Positions 18,860 through 26,625 are shown, counted from the stretch's first letter. The stretch: DNA of 48,754 nucleotides from Candidatus Methanomethylophilaceae archaeon (GCA_944320485.1 CALUHQ010000060.1:1-48754); one strand, 5' to 3'. Program-made: numbers and translations. The notes: generated by a model not told the origin, from the letters alone.

Positions 18860-18899
18860 TTTAGACCCGCCTAAACAGCGTTTAATCAGTTTTTTATAC
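18860..18899 (+). promoter_or_regulatory. Ferredoxin promoter with TTTAG-CTAAA palindrome
   Basis: TTTAG (18860-18864) and CTAAA (18871-18875) form an inverted repeat with a six-base spacer. It lies about 15 bases upstream of the TATA box TTTTTTATAC (18890-18899). Transcription should begin near 18922, leaving a short leader with AGAGGT before ATG. The palindrome resembles sites of iron-responsive DtxR-family regulators, which is inference. The other part of this 345-base gap (18590-18859) holds the mcm-operon promoter and otherwise nothing recognised. Confidence 0.45.
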
Positions 18900-18934
18900 A
18901 CCTTCGTCAGTCATCATCCTCAGAGGTAATCACA

Positions 18935-19099
18935 ATGGTTACAGTTAACGCATCTGAGTGCGTCGCATGCGGAGCATGCGTCGACGTTTGCCCCGAGGGA
19001 GCCATCACCTGCGACGACATCGCTGTCATCGACGCCGGCAAGTGCATCGACTGCGGTGCCTGCATCGACGAGTGCCCCTCCAGCGCCATCACCGAGTGA
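18935..19099 (+). CDS. 2[4Fe-4S] ferredoxin
   Basis: 54-residue bacterial-type ferredoxin, a low-potential cytosolic electron carrier. Two complete CX2CX2CX3CP cluster motifs are present, [12 protein letters not shown] (residues 9-20) and [12 protein letters not shown] (37-48), in pseudo-twofold symmetry. AGAGGT precedes the ATG. The gene stands alone with its own promoter and a hairpin terminator. It could serve the methanogenic and hydrogenase electron-transfer systems expected in such an organism, but the partners are not in the window. Confidence 0.96.
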   Translation: MVTVNASECVACGACVDVCPEGAITCDDIAVIDAGKCIDCGACIDECPSSAITE

Positions 19100-19117
19100 G
19101 ATTGCTGAAAGGCCGAC

Positions 19118-19161
19118 CGCCGCTCATGCGGCGCAAACCCCCTTTCCCACCCTTCTTCATG
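19118..19161 (+). terminator. Hairpin and pyrimidine tract after ferredoxin
   Basis: CGCCGC (19118-19123) pairs with GCGGCG (19128-19133) around a TCAT loop. A C/T-rich run follows to about 19161. The location between convergent ferredoxin and Tsr3 genes fits a transcription end. Confidence 0.5.
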
Positions 19162-19212
19162 ATGTTCTGAGGTCGTGTTTCCTTCAAGGTGCCGTTCCGT
19201 CACGGATCGACT

Positions 19213-19740
19213 TCACGATTCGTTGTCATCGCCGAGAACCGATTCGATGTACTCGTTCTGGATCCTGACCACTTCGGTGCTGTCCCTAGCTTTCGAATAA
19301 TCCTCCAGCATCGCACCGTTCAGACGCATGAACTCGGGGGCCCAGTTGAAGCGTCCCATGAACGTCTCCGCCTGCTCCCTCTGACCCAGGATGATGAGCG
19401 CGGCCATCACGGCCTCGGCACTGTTGAGCTCCATGGGCCTGCCCCAGTTTATGGGATTGGACGCCAGGAGGTATGGGAGGGCCCTCTCCTCCACACGCTT
19501 CAGCCTGGGGAACTCATCTATGTTGGTCCAGGTCAAGTCCATCACGACCAGACCCTTGTGCGCATGCCCTAAGTCCGCGGGCGAGAGTGCCCTGTCCGAG
19601 AACGGGGAGAGGACTATCGATCCGGCGGGAATCGCCCCCAGGGTCTTCGCCTCCTTGCCGAGCCCGAACTTCAGCATCCGCTTTGCGGTGCACTTCTTCG
19701 GGTCGCATTGGCATTTGTCGTAGATTATGACGGGGATCAT
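19213..19740 (-). CDS. Tsr3 family rRNA aminocarboxypropyltransferase
   Basis: 175-residue enzyme of the DUF367/Tsr3 family, which transfers the 3-amino-3-carboxypropyl group of SAM to a pseudouridine-derived base in small-subunit rRNA. Characteristic motifs are YDKCQCDPKKCTAKRM near the start, VVMDLTW, and LLASNPINWGRPMELNSAEA. ATG 19740 overlaps the stop of the upstream phosphatase-like gene (ATGA), so the two are translationally coupled. It converges on the ferredoxin gene. Confidence 0.92.
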   Translation of the reverse strand: MIPVIIYDKCQCDPKKCTAKRMLKFGLGKEAKTLGAIPAGSIVLSPFSDRALSPADLGHAHKGLVVMDLTWTNIDEFPRLKRVEERALPYLLASNPINWGRPMELNSAEAVMAALIILGQREQAETFMGRFNWAPEFMRLNGAMLEDYSKARDSTEVVRIQNEYIESVLGDDNES

Positions 19741-20213
19741 GCCGAGACCAGCGAGGCCAGCTTGGACGGGTCGGACAGATTCTCCTTCACCCATGCCCTG
19801 ACCTCCTCCATCGTGCGGACATATTCCTGATAGAGCTCCAGGTCATCGGTGGCTGTGTACTCGGAGCGGGGGCGTATGGGTGCCAGGATCTGCTTCCCCT
19901 TCCAAGGGGTCTTGGGGGCCCACTCCTCGAAGACGCCACTGTCGGTGAAGATGACGTAGTCGTACTCCTGGTCCTTCCTCAGATGGTCCTCGTCCTCGAA
20001 GTCCTTGGAGACCTGCCTCCTCATATCCTCCCCGTTCTGGTACATCGCGGAGATGAGCTCGCAGTCCACGATGTCGTGCTCCGGCCCGGCGCTGTACGCC
20101 TCGTACATGTCAGGGAACAGCTTGGATGTGAAGTACTCTGCGACCTGTGACGAGAAATCGTTCTTTGCGTCCACGAACAGGACGCGGACCTTGTTCTCCT
20201 TCTTCTTGAACAT
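19737..20213 (-). CDS. LMW tyrosine phosphatase/ArsC-fold protein lacking the catalytic P-loop
   Basis: 158-residue protein with the overall LMW-PTPase/arsenate reductase pattern: an N-terminal strand VRVLFVDAKN, the helix SSQVAEYF, the YSAGPE segment and YDYVIFTDS. The catalytic CX5R loop is gone: aligned to FVCTGNSCRSQMAE, the Cys is Asp and the Arg is Ser. It therefore cannot form the cysteinyl-phosphate intermediate and is probably a binding or regulatory pseudoenzyme. An upstream in-frame ATG at 20234 with GGTGAG would add seven residues. It is coupled to tsr3 by ATGA. Ligand unknown. Confidence 0.7.
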   Translation of the reverse strand: MFKKKENKVRVLFVDAKNDFSSQVAEYFTSKLFPDMYEAYSAGPEHDIVDCELISAMYQNGEDMRRQVSKDFEDEDHLRKDQEYDYVIFTDSGVFEEWAPKTPWKGKQILAPIRPRSEYTATDDLELYQEYVRTMEEVRAWVKENLSDPSKLASLVSA

Positions 20214-20420
20214 TGGGACACAACCAGGATGCACAATAGCTCACCCTGCCTTAAACAATACGACAACCTCCGAATACGGATATCACGAACCTTGAACCTA
20301 CAAGAAAACCGATTTATTCGTCTCGCACCTTCCCCTCATGGTGATACAATCCATTGCGCCAGGATTCTCATAGGTGAATCCGATGGGGGAAACTCATGCA
20401 TACAGGTTCTTCCCCCTCAC

Positions 20421-21032
20421 ATGAATGATCCCGAGCTCGGCACCGAATCCGAGGTCCTTCAATGTGCATGCCTAGAGGGATGCAGAGGATGCTCGATGGT
20501 TAAGATTAGCGACCCCCATGGCTCCCTAAAAAGCATCCTATCTGACAAGATGGAGGGCGAGAATGATCTCGGGAAGTTCAACATAACCCGCATCTCCAAC
20601 AGACAGTACATAGCCATGGTCATCAACTACAAGTGCCAAGTTTCCAGGATTGCTACAGAGAATGGATGTTTCATTACCTCCGCTTCGAGAGAAAATAACG
20701 ATATGATCCTCTGGACCGTGGTAGGTGTTGACTCCGAATCAATCAAGAATATGGTGAGGGCGTTGAGGGACGAGGGCTGCTACGCCGAAAAGATAGCGAC
20801 ATACATCCCTGATTTTACTCCCACGTTGACTATCAAACAGGAAAAGGCCCTCAGGATGGCGTTTGATGCAGGGTATTACGAGATACCCAGGAAAAATAAC
20901 ATCCATGATCTTTGCAAGAGGAATGGACTGTCCCCCTCCACTTTTGATGTCACCTTGAGAACCGCTGAAAAGAAGATCGTATCGTACTACCTGCAGGGGA
21001 ACAAGGACAACATCGTGGACCGCAGACATTGA
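20421..21032 (+). CDS. Bat-type HTH_10 transcription regulator
   Basis: 203-residue archaeal regulator. The C-terminal HTH_10 domain spans about 145-200 and is recognisable by LTIKQEKALRMAFDAGYYEI, PRKN, LSPSTFDVTLRTAEKKI. An N-terminal sensor region begins with a cysteine cluster (C15, C17, C21, C24: CACLEGCRGC), a potential metal or redox site. ATG 20421 is the only standard start after the TATA-like GATTTATT near 20311; the frame is open further upstream, so a longer form is possible. It converges on the methyltransferase-permease pair and has similar, lower GC. It is a candidate local regulator of that pair. Binding site unknown. Confidence 0.72.
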   Translation: MNDPELGTESEVLQCACLEGCRGCSMVKISDPHGSLKSILSDKMEGENDLGKFNITRISNRQYIAMVINYKCQVSRIATENGCFITSASRENNDMILWTVVGVDSESIKNMVRALRDEGCYAEKIATYIPDFTPTLTIKQEKALRMAFDAGYYEIPRKNNIHDLCKRNGLSPSTFDVTLRTAEKKIVSYYLQGNKDNIVDRRH

Positions 21033-21042
21033 TGCATGATTT

Positions 21043-21072
21043 GGCCCGGACTGGAAAGATCATGTCCGGGCC
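21043..21072. terminator. Bidirectional hairpin between convergent genes
   Basis: GGCCCGGAC (21043-21051) is exactly complementary to GTCCGGGCC (21064-21072), a nine-base-pair stem with a 12-base loop. It lies between the stops of the HTH_10 regulator and the methyltransferase, so it can terminate both. Confidence 0.65.
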
Positions 21073-21097
21073 GGGGATTACATAATTTCTGCGAAAC

Positions 21098-22114
21098 TTA
21101 GAATCTGCTTATCGCCTCTGATATCGCCCTGACGTTCTCAAACTTAGAACCCACGGGAACATCGCATCCCGAACCTAGCAGGAATCCCCTGCGACCTCCC
21201 TCGTTGAGGATCCTGGTGGTCTCGCTTATGACGTTCTCTGGAGTCCCCATGTAAAGAACTTCCGTCGGATCGATGTTTCCGATTATTGCCATACGTTCAG
21301 CCATCCTGGAGACGGCATCACGAATGTCGACACACGAATCACAAGAGAATGCCTTGCATCCGGTATCTGCGATTCTGTCCAATCTGTCGCTAGTGCTTCC
21401 ACACATATGGATTATGAAGTCCTTGCCAGCACCCCTGATGACATCCCCTACCTCCCTGAGATGCCTCTGAGAGAACTTGTCGAAGTCCCCTGGACTCATC
21501 AGATCTCCTGAAGTTGTTGGATCGCAGGTTAGAACAGCATCGATGTCCCACTGGCAAATGAACTCCACAATCTCCTTGTCCAGCTCGGTCGCCTTCTTAA
21601 GAAGTGCCGTGACAAAGTCTTCGTCCACCAGGGAATCATATAGAAGATTGTCGACTCCCCTGAGCTCCCCTGCTAGAGTGAATGGTCCAAGAATGGATGC
21701 CGTGAGATAATGATCCTTTCCAAGGCTGTCGTACAACAACCCTGCGGTTGCCTTGGCGGATGCGGACCTGTAGAACTTGTTCAGATCGGGAAGCTCCAGC
21801 TTGTCCACATCTCCAGGCTCGTTGACCACATGTGTCTTGGTGCCTATCGTACCGAATTCTGGAATCTTGACCTTGCATCCCAGGGCCTCCACCGGGAACA
21901 TCCAGTCCCAAAGAACTTCCACGGCATCGATCCCACAAGGCGATACCACTCTCATTTGAGCCTCTGCCGCCTGCTTTGGGTCGTTGATGGAATCCATGGT
22001 CTTCAGCCCGGCATCCGCCAACGCCCAATATCCCTGGAAGGGTGGGAAGAAAGGCACACGGTCGACTTCCTCCCTGTTCAATGCAGACTCTACTATTTCC
22101 CTTGATGTTGTCAT
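21098..22114 (-). CDS. MtaA/MtbA-like methylcobamide:CoM methyltransferase (UroD family)
   Basis: 338-residue TIM-barrel protein of the uroporphyrinogen decarboxylase superfamily, in the branch of zinc thiol-methyltransferases. The zinc ligands of MtaA are conserved: H236 and C238 (IIHMCGS) and C317 (GSGCDVP), at almost the MtaA numbering (237/239/316). It would move a methyl group from a methyl-corrinoid to a thiol, in methanogens coenzyme M. No corrinoid protein or substrate methyltransferase is adjacent. Its ATG overlaps the permease stop by four bases, so it is made with a transporter. Whether the acceptor is CoM cannot be decided from sequence. Confidence 0.82.
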   Translation of the reverse strand: MTTSREIVESALNREEVDRVPFFPPFQGYWALADAGLKTMDSINDPKQAAEAQMRVVSPCGIDAVEVLWDWMFPVEALGCKVKIPEFGTIGTKTHVVNEPGDVDKLELPDLNKFYRSASAKATAGLLYDSLGKDHYLTASILGPFTLAGELRGVDNLLYDSLVDEDFVTALLKKATELDKEIVEFICQWDIDAVLTCDPTTSGDLMSPGDFDKFSQRHLREVGDVIRGAGKDFIIHMCGSTSDRLDRIADTGCKAFSCDSCVDIRDAVSRMAERMAIIGNIDPTEVLYMGTPENVISETTRILNEGGRRGFLLGSGCDVPVGSKFENVRAISEAISRF

Positions 22115-23598
22115 ACTGTAGCCTCCTCGTTGATGTCGGAAGATGTTTCTGTCATGTCCTGCAACTCATCCTTGTCGCTGTCCATGTACCTCTCCGGATG
22201 ACGTCCTTCGTCCCGCTTCAGAAGGAATCTGATCACACCTATGATGGCAAAAAACACGACCACCATGATTGCCATTGTGGGGTCCCCGTCTATTGCTGAC
22301 TTGATCACAGTGTATACCATCATTGCCGCCATGAACAAAGAAGAAATGGTCGCAATGACACCTGTGGCTGTGGTGCCTGGAGCAGTCCATGGCCTGTTGA
22401 CATTAGGACGAGACTTTCTGAGCTTCAGATAAGCGAGAGAAGCACCGAGGTACGTGAACCCGACTCCGAGGGCCATCAGGCTAAATGCAGCATTGATCCA
22501 GGAATCTCCTGATAAGACGATAACCGTCAGGATGAACACCATTAGAAGCATGAAATAGTTCCCCGTCGAGGGCATCCCATGCTTGTTTGTCTTTGCAAAA
22601 ATCGACGGAAGGGAGCCAGACATCCCCATGGAATGCAAAGTGCGCGCGCTCCCCATCCAGAACCCGATCATACAACAGCCCATGCAACAGAAATTGGCGA
22701 TTGCTATCGCCCACTTCAGCCATGACCCGACATACGCCTCTGCGAAGATGGCCCCTACCATGCCGTTGGAAGCATATAGGCTGGATATGTACTCGAAATT
22801 GGTCATTGATGGATCCAGAGAATACATGCCCGTCTCCGCCAGACAGATGAGTACGTCGAATACGATTACAAAGAATATGCATGCGACCATCAACTTCCAT
22901 ACCTTGTTCCTGGGATACGACCCCTCGACAGCGAACTGCGGTATCAGCTCGAATCCGAAAAACATCGTCACAAGGGCGGCAATCGCCAACAAGAAGCCTG
23001 CATCCATGCCTATTATGTCGTTGTATCCGACTATGCCTTCCTGGAAAAATGGCTCCCAGTTGGATGTACTGAACCCATCACTTGTGAAGAACATGACTAC
23101 CGACACCAGACCCACTATGACCAATATCACGAACAGTAGTGTCTGAAGGGATGTCATGAAGGTGAGATTCCTCGTGTTTAGAGCCGCCATCGCCAACATC
23201 AGTACCACGGCAACGCCTATGGTCAGGGATTGGGAAAACGTCCATCCGCCAAGGAACTGCAAAAGCATGGTCACACAAACGATCTGAAACAGTGTAACAA
23301 CGATGTACGAGAACATCGTTGTCCAGGACACCCAGTATGCTGATTCGCGACCGAAAGCCGCCTTGACGAAGTTGTATGTGCTTCCGCTGTCCTTGAACAT
23401 TCCACTAAGCTCCCCGTAACAGAAGGCTATAGGGATGCAGAGAAGCCCACAAGCAAGGAACGCCAGAGCCACCGACGTCCCGGTGTATCCAATCCACTGG
23501 GACGTCAGAAGCAGCCACGGCCCCAGAATGGATGCCGTACCGATGACGAACAACTTCGTCCCGCTGACCCTTCCGGCCAGTTTGGTGTTTTCTGCCAT
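22111..23598 (-). CDS. APC-superfamily amino acid/amine permease
   Basis: 495-residue integral membrane transporter with about 12 hydrophobic segments. The N-terminus GRVSGTKLFVIGTASILGPW carries the unwound TM1 region of the amino acid-polyamine-organocation superfamily, and GSTYNFVKAAFG matches the TM2-3 loop. The C-terminal 45 residues are charged and cytoplasmic. A strong AGGAGG ribosome-binding site lies eight bases before ATG 23598. It is first in a two-gene operon with the MtaA/MtbA-like methyltransferase. The substrate is unknown; a methylated amino compound is a reasonable guess from the partner. The codon choice is AT-richer than in the flanking genes. Confidence 0.85.
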   Translation of the reverse strand: MAENTKLAGRVSGTKLFVIGTASILGPWLLLTSQWIGYTGTSVALAFLACGLLCIPIAFCYGELSGMFKDSGSTYNFVKAAFGRESAYWVSWTTMFSYIVVTLFQIVCVTMLLQFLGGWTFSQSLTIGVAVVLMLAMAALNTRNLTFMTSLQTLLFVILVIVGLVSVVMFFTSDGFSTSNWEPFFQEGIVGYNDIIGMDAGFLLAIAALVTMFFGFELIPQFAVEGSYPRNKVWKLMVACIFFVIVFDVLICLAETGMYSLDPSMTNFEYISSLYASNGMVGAIFAEAYVGSWLKWAIAIANFCCMGCCMIGFWMGSARTLHSMGMSGSLPSIFAKTNKHGMPSTGNYFMLLMVFILTVIVLSGDSWINAAFSLMALGVGFTYLGASLAYLKLRKSRPNVNRPWTAPGTTATGVIATISSLFMAAMMVYTVIKSAIDGDPTMAIMVVVFFAIIGVIRFLLKRDEGRHPERYMDSDKDELQDMTETSSDINEEATV

Positions 23599-23650
23599 CT
23601 ATGTTTCCTCCTATGACTCATACAAGTCGGAAAAACACCGCCCTGAGCGT

Positions 23651-23678
23651 CTATAATGAAAATTGCGAACATGTTCGC
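23651..23678 (-). promoter_or_regulatory. Permease promoter with perfect 14-bp palindrome
   Basis: On the minus strand ATTATAG (23651-23657) is a TATA candidate about 55 bases before the permease ATG. Immediately upstream of it lies GCGAACATGTTCGC (23665-23678), a perfect palindrome centred on 23671/23672. Placement at the BRE/upstream edge fits an operator for a dimeric regulator. The remaining gap to 23866 contains the promoter of the HPS-RraA gene (TGTAAATAG near 23837) and nothing else recognised. Confidence 0.6.
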
Positions 23679-23866
23679 GTTGCCTCCCGTGATAAAACTG
23701 ACGCTGATTGAGACGACCCGAGACCAATCGTTATCATCAACGAGCGCATAGGGGGTCACGCCACGATGATGATCGTTACATCGAGCTGAGAATGATGATA
23801 GACGGGCGAGCTGAGTGGCAGACTTCTCCCAATATCTGTAAATAGGGCACTCCCGATGAAAAGGGC

Positions 23867-25159
23867 ATGCCGGTCCTCCAAGTGGCTCTCGATCTCATGC
23901 AGTTGAACAGAAGCATCGCCATCGCCCATGAGGCTGTGGAAGGCGGTGCGGACTGGATCGAGGTGGGCACCCCCCTCATCAAGAGCGAGGGCGCCGAAGC
24001 GATACGCGCCCTCAGGCGCGAGTTCCCCGGCCACAAGATCATCGCGGACACCAAGACGATGGACGTAGGGTCCTTCGAGGTGGAGATCGTGGCAAAGGCC
24101 GGCGCGGACATAGTCACTGTCCTCGGGCTGGCGGATGACGCCACCATCGAGGAGGCCGTGATGGCCGGCAGGAAGTACGGAGCGGAGATCATGGTCGACA
24201 TGATCAACGTCCCGGACCGCGTGGAGAGGGCCAAGCAGGTGGAGAAGCTCGGAGCGGCGTACATCTGCATGCACATGGGCATAGACACCCAGATGCGCGG
24301 GGAGGAGCCGCCCGTCGACGTCCTCAGAAGGATCGTCGAGTCCGTGAGCATACCCGTCGCGGTCGCTGGGGGGATCACGGCCGAGAACGCCGGGGAGTAT
24401 GTGGAGGCCGGAGCCACGGACGTCATCGTCGGAGGCGCCATAATCAAGACCGACGACATAGTATCCGCCGCAAGGAACATCAAGTCGGCCATGGCCGGGG
24501 CCAAGGTCGACACCAACCTCGCCAGGAAGTACGGGGAGGACGACCTGTTCGAGGCGTTCTCCAGGGTGTCCACGTGCAACATATCCGACGCCTACCACAA
24601 GCAGGGGGTCATGTTCGGCATCCTGCCACAGTCCCTCAAGCACAAGCAGAAGCTGGTCGGGAGGGCCCTCACGGTCCAGACCACCAACGGCGACTGGGCT
24701 AAGCCCGTGGAGGCCATCGACCGCGCCCGCGACGGTGATGTGATCGTCGTGGACGTGGGCGGCGCCCCCGTGGCGGTCTGGGGGGAGCTGGCATCGTGCT
24801 CTGCGATGGTCATGGGCGTCAGGGGGATAGTCATCGACGGCGCTGCCAGGGACATCGACGACATCAGGGAGCTCGGGTTCCCCGTGTTCTCCCGCACGGT
24901 CGCACCCTGCGCGGGCGAGCCCAAGGGCTACGGCGGCATAGGCATCGAGATCACGGTCGGCGGACAGAGGGTCCGCACAGGGGACTGGATCGTAGGCGAC
25001 GAGAGCGGGATCATGGTCATCCCCAAGGAGGTCGCCGTTGAGGTCGCCAACCGCGCCCTGGACGTCCACGAGAGAGAGAACAGGACCAGGGAGGAGATCC
25101 TCCGCGGATCCACGCTGTCCAAGGTCAACGAGCTGGCGAAATGGGAACCTGTGAAGTGA
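23867..25159 (+). CDS. Fused 3-hexulose-6-phosphate synthase / RraA-like aldolase
   Basis: 430-residue bifunctional protein. Residues 1-205 are HPS of the OMPDC superfamily, with the DXKXXD signature in IIADTKTMD. It would interconvert ribulose 5-phosphate plus formaldehyde with hexulose 6-phosphate, used in reverse by archaea to make pentoses. Residues about 225-410 are RraA/HMG-aldolase-like: GRALTVQTTNGDW, GDVIVVDVGG, WGELAS and IDGAARDIDDI. An E-X20-R-D arrangement replaces the D-X20-R-D of characterised aldolases. The pairing is known in archaeal annotations, but the job of the second domain is unsettled. The start has AAGGG close upstream and is probably leaderless. Confidence 0.9.
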   Translation: MPVLQVALDLMQLNRSIAIAHEAVEGGADWIEVGTPLIKSEGAEAIRALRREFPGHKIIADTKTMDVGSFEVEIVAKAGADIVTVLGLADDATIEEAVMAGRKYGAEIMVDMINVPDRVERAKQVEKLGAAYICMHMGIDTQMRGEEPPVDVLRRIVESVSIPVAVAGGITAENAGEYVEAGATDVIVGGAIIKTDDIVSAARNIKSAMAGAKVDTNLARKYGEDDLFEAFSRVSTCNISDAYHKQGVMFGILPQSLKHKQKLVGRALTVQTTNGDWAKPVEAIDRARDGDVIVVDVGGAPVAVWGELASCSAMVMGVRGIVIDGAARDIDDIRELGFPVFSRTVAPCAGEPKGYGGIGIEITVGGQRVRTGDWIVGDESGIMVIPKEVAVEVANRALDVHERENRTREEILRGSTLSKVNELAKWEPVK

Positions 25160-25168
25160 CCGCGAAGG

Positions 25169-26509
25169 TCATTCGCGCAGGCAACCGATCGGGATCACGT
25201 GCACGCCATCAGGCCTGGTATAAGCATAACCTGTGGCAGTGATGACGGCAAGGAATGACGGGGGCTTCATTCCCTCGCCCCCGACCTTGTCTCTCAGCGC
25301 CATCAACGTCTTGGCCCCGTAATCTATGGCGTCCTGACCGCCCAGCTTCACCTCGAACGCCGCCCAGCGGCCGCCGAAGAGATGGACTATCGCATCCGCT
25401 TCCAGACCGTCCTTGTCACGATAGTGGTATACCTTCCCGTCATTTGCTTGGGCGTACACGCGCAGGTCACGGATCACCATCGATTCGAAGAGCAACCCGA
25501 ATGTCTTCAGATCCCCTATCAGGTCCTCCGGTCCCGCATCCAGGAAGTACGCCGCTATGGCAGGATCGGACATATGCCTTGTGTCCGAGGTGCGGATGGC
25601 CGTTTTTGAACGCAGATTCGGCGTCCATGCCGGAAGGTCCTCCACGGCATAGATCTCCTGGAGCGCTTTGATGTACCTTGAGAGGATGTTGCGGTCCATC
25701 GACCTCTGATCGGAATTGACGTCTTCCAGGATCGTCGTCATAGGGACCTGGGTGGCGGTATTGCGTGACAGGGACCTCAGGACACGTGCCATCCTGTGCA
25801 TATCCCTCTCCGAAACCTCCCCTGCGGCACCCTTCTCTTTGATGTCGGGGACTCCGGGCATTGATACATTGGTGCGGAGAAGCGCCTCGCAATACGCACG
25901 CACGAGCTTGTGGGCGGCGCCTTCGGACCTCCCTATGGATTTCGGCCAACCGCCTCTCACCAAAGCGGATGCTACGCCCTCGAGATCCAGATCTGAGTAC
26001 CCATCCGCCTTGATGCCGGAGAAAAGCGCACCCATGCTGACCTCGCCTGTGGACAGACCTGACTCGAACAACGACATCGTGCGCATCACAAGTGTCGTGA
26101 ACCTGCCTGCGCCGACATCTCTTATCCCTTCCGAATTGGGTTTGACGGAACCTGTCAGTATGAACATCCCGTCATCGTTATCATGGTCTGCATGGAATTT
26201 GACGGCATCCCAGAGGTTGGGGGCCATCTGCCATTCGTCTATGAGACGAGGGCGCTTACCTTCGAGGATCTTTGAGGGCTTTATCTTGGCCAACTCCAGG
26301 TTCTGCGCATAGGAGTCTGGATCGTTCATGTAGATGGCGCTCTTGCAGAACTGCTCAGCTGTCGTGGTCTTCCCCACCCACTTGGCTCCGCGGATTTCAA
26401 CCGCACAAATAGCCTCCAGTTCATCCCTCAACTGCGCATCGACTATCCTCGGAACGTAGCCGTCCATCTCAGTCACGATTATGCCATCAATATGCTCAGA
26501 TATAATCAT
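25169..26509 (-). CDS. AAA_14/DUF4143 ATPase with nuclease-like C-terminal domain
   Basis: 446-residue STAND-like ATPase of a family that is abundant, mobile and functionally obscure in archaea and bacteria. The Walker A is IRGAKWVGKTTTAEQF, the Walker B RLIDEWQ, and the sensor FILTGSV. The C-terminal DUF4143 domain ends with GLEADAIV and FEVKLGG, a D/ExK pattern of the PD-(D/E)XK fold. ATG 26509 follows 23-bp tandem repeats. The family's usual N-terminus begins at the internal ATG 26467 (MDGYVPRIVDAQ), which is a good alternative. It is flanked by housekeeping genes and looks like an inserted single gene. Confidence 0.85.
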   Translation of the reverse strand: MIISEHIDGIIVTEMDGYVPRIVDAQLRDELEAICAVEIRGAKWVGKTTTAEQFCKSAIYMNDPDSYAQNLELAKIKPSKILEGKRPRLIDEWQMAPNLWDAVKFHADHDNDDGMFILTGSVKPNSEGIRDVGAGRFTTLVMRTMSLFESGLSTGEVSMGALFSGIKADGYSDLDLEGVASALVRGGWPKSIGRSEGAAHKLVRAYCEALLRTNVSMPGVPDIKEKGAAGEVSERDMHRMARVLRSLSRNTATQVPMTTILEDVNSDQRSMDRNILSRYIKALQEIYAVEDLPAWTPNLRSKTAIRTSDTRHMSDPAIAAYFLDAGPEDLIGDLKTFGLLFESMVIRDLRVYAQANDGKVYHYRDKDGLEADAIVHLFGGRWAAFEVKLGGQDAIDYGAKTLMALRDKVGGEGMKPPSFLAVITATGYAYTRPDGVHVIPIGCLRE

Positions 26510-26510
26510 A

Positions 26511-26569
26511 ATGCAAGTTGGCGGTAAAAATCGATGCAAGTTGGCGGTAAAAATCGATGCAAGTTGGCG
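26511..26569. repeat. 23-bp tandem repeat (2.6 copies) at the DUF4143 gene start
   Basis: The 23-base unit starting ATGCAAGTTGGCGGTAAAAA occurs at 26511-26533 and 26534-26556, followed by 13 bases of a third copy to 26569. The repeats touch the ATG of the DUF4143 ATPase on the minus strand. They lie downstream of a weak TATA candidate (GTTTATGTAG near 26580), so at least part should be transcribed leader. Confidence 0.9.
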
Positions 26570-26625
26570 ACCGGTAATAACTACATAAACGTGGAAAACG
26601 AGGCCTCGCCCCGATGGAAAATGGA

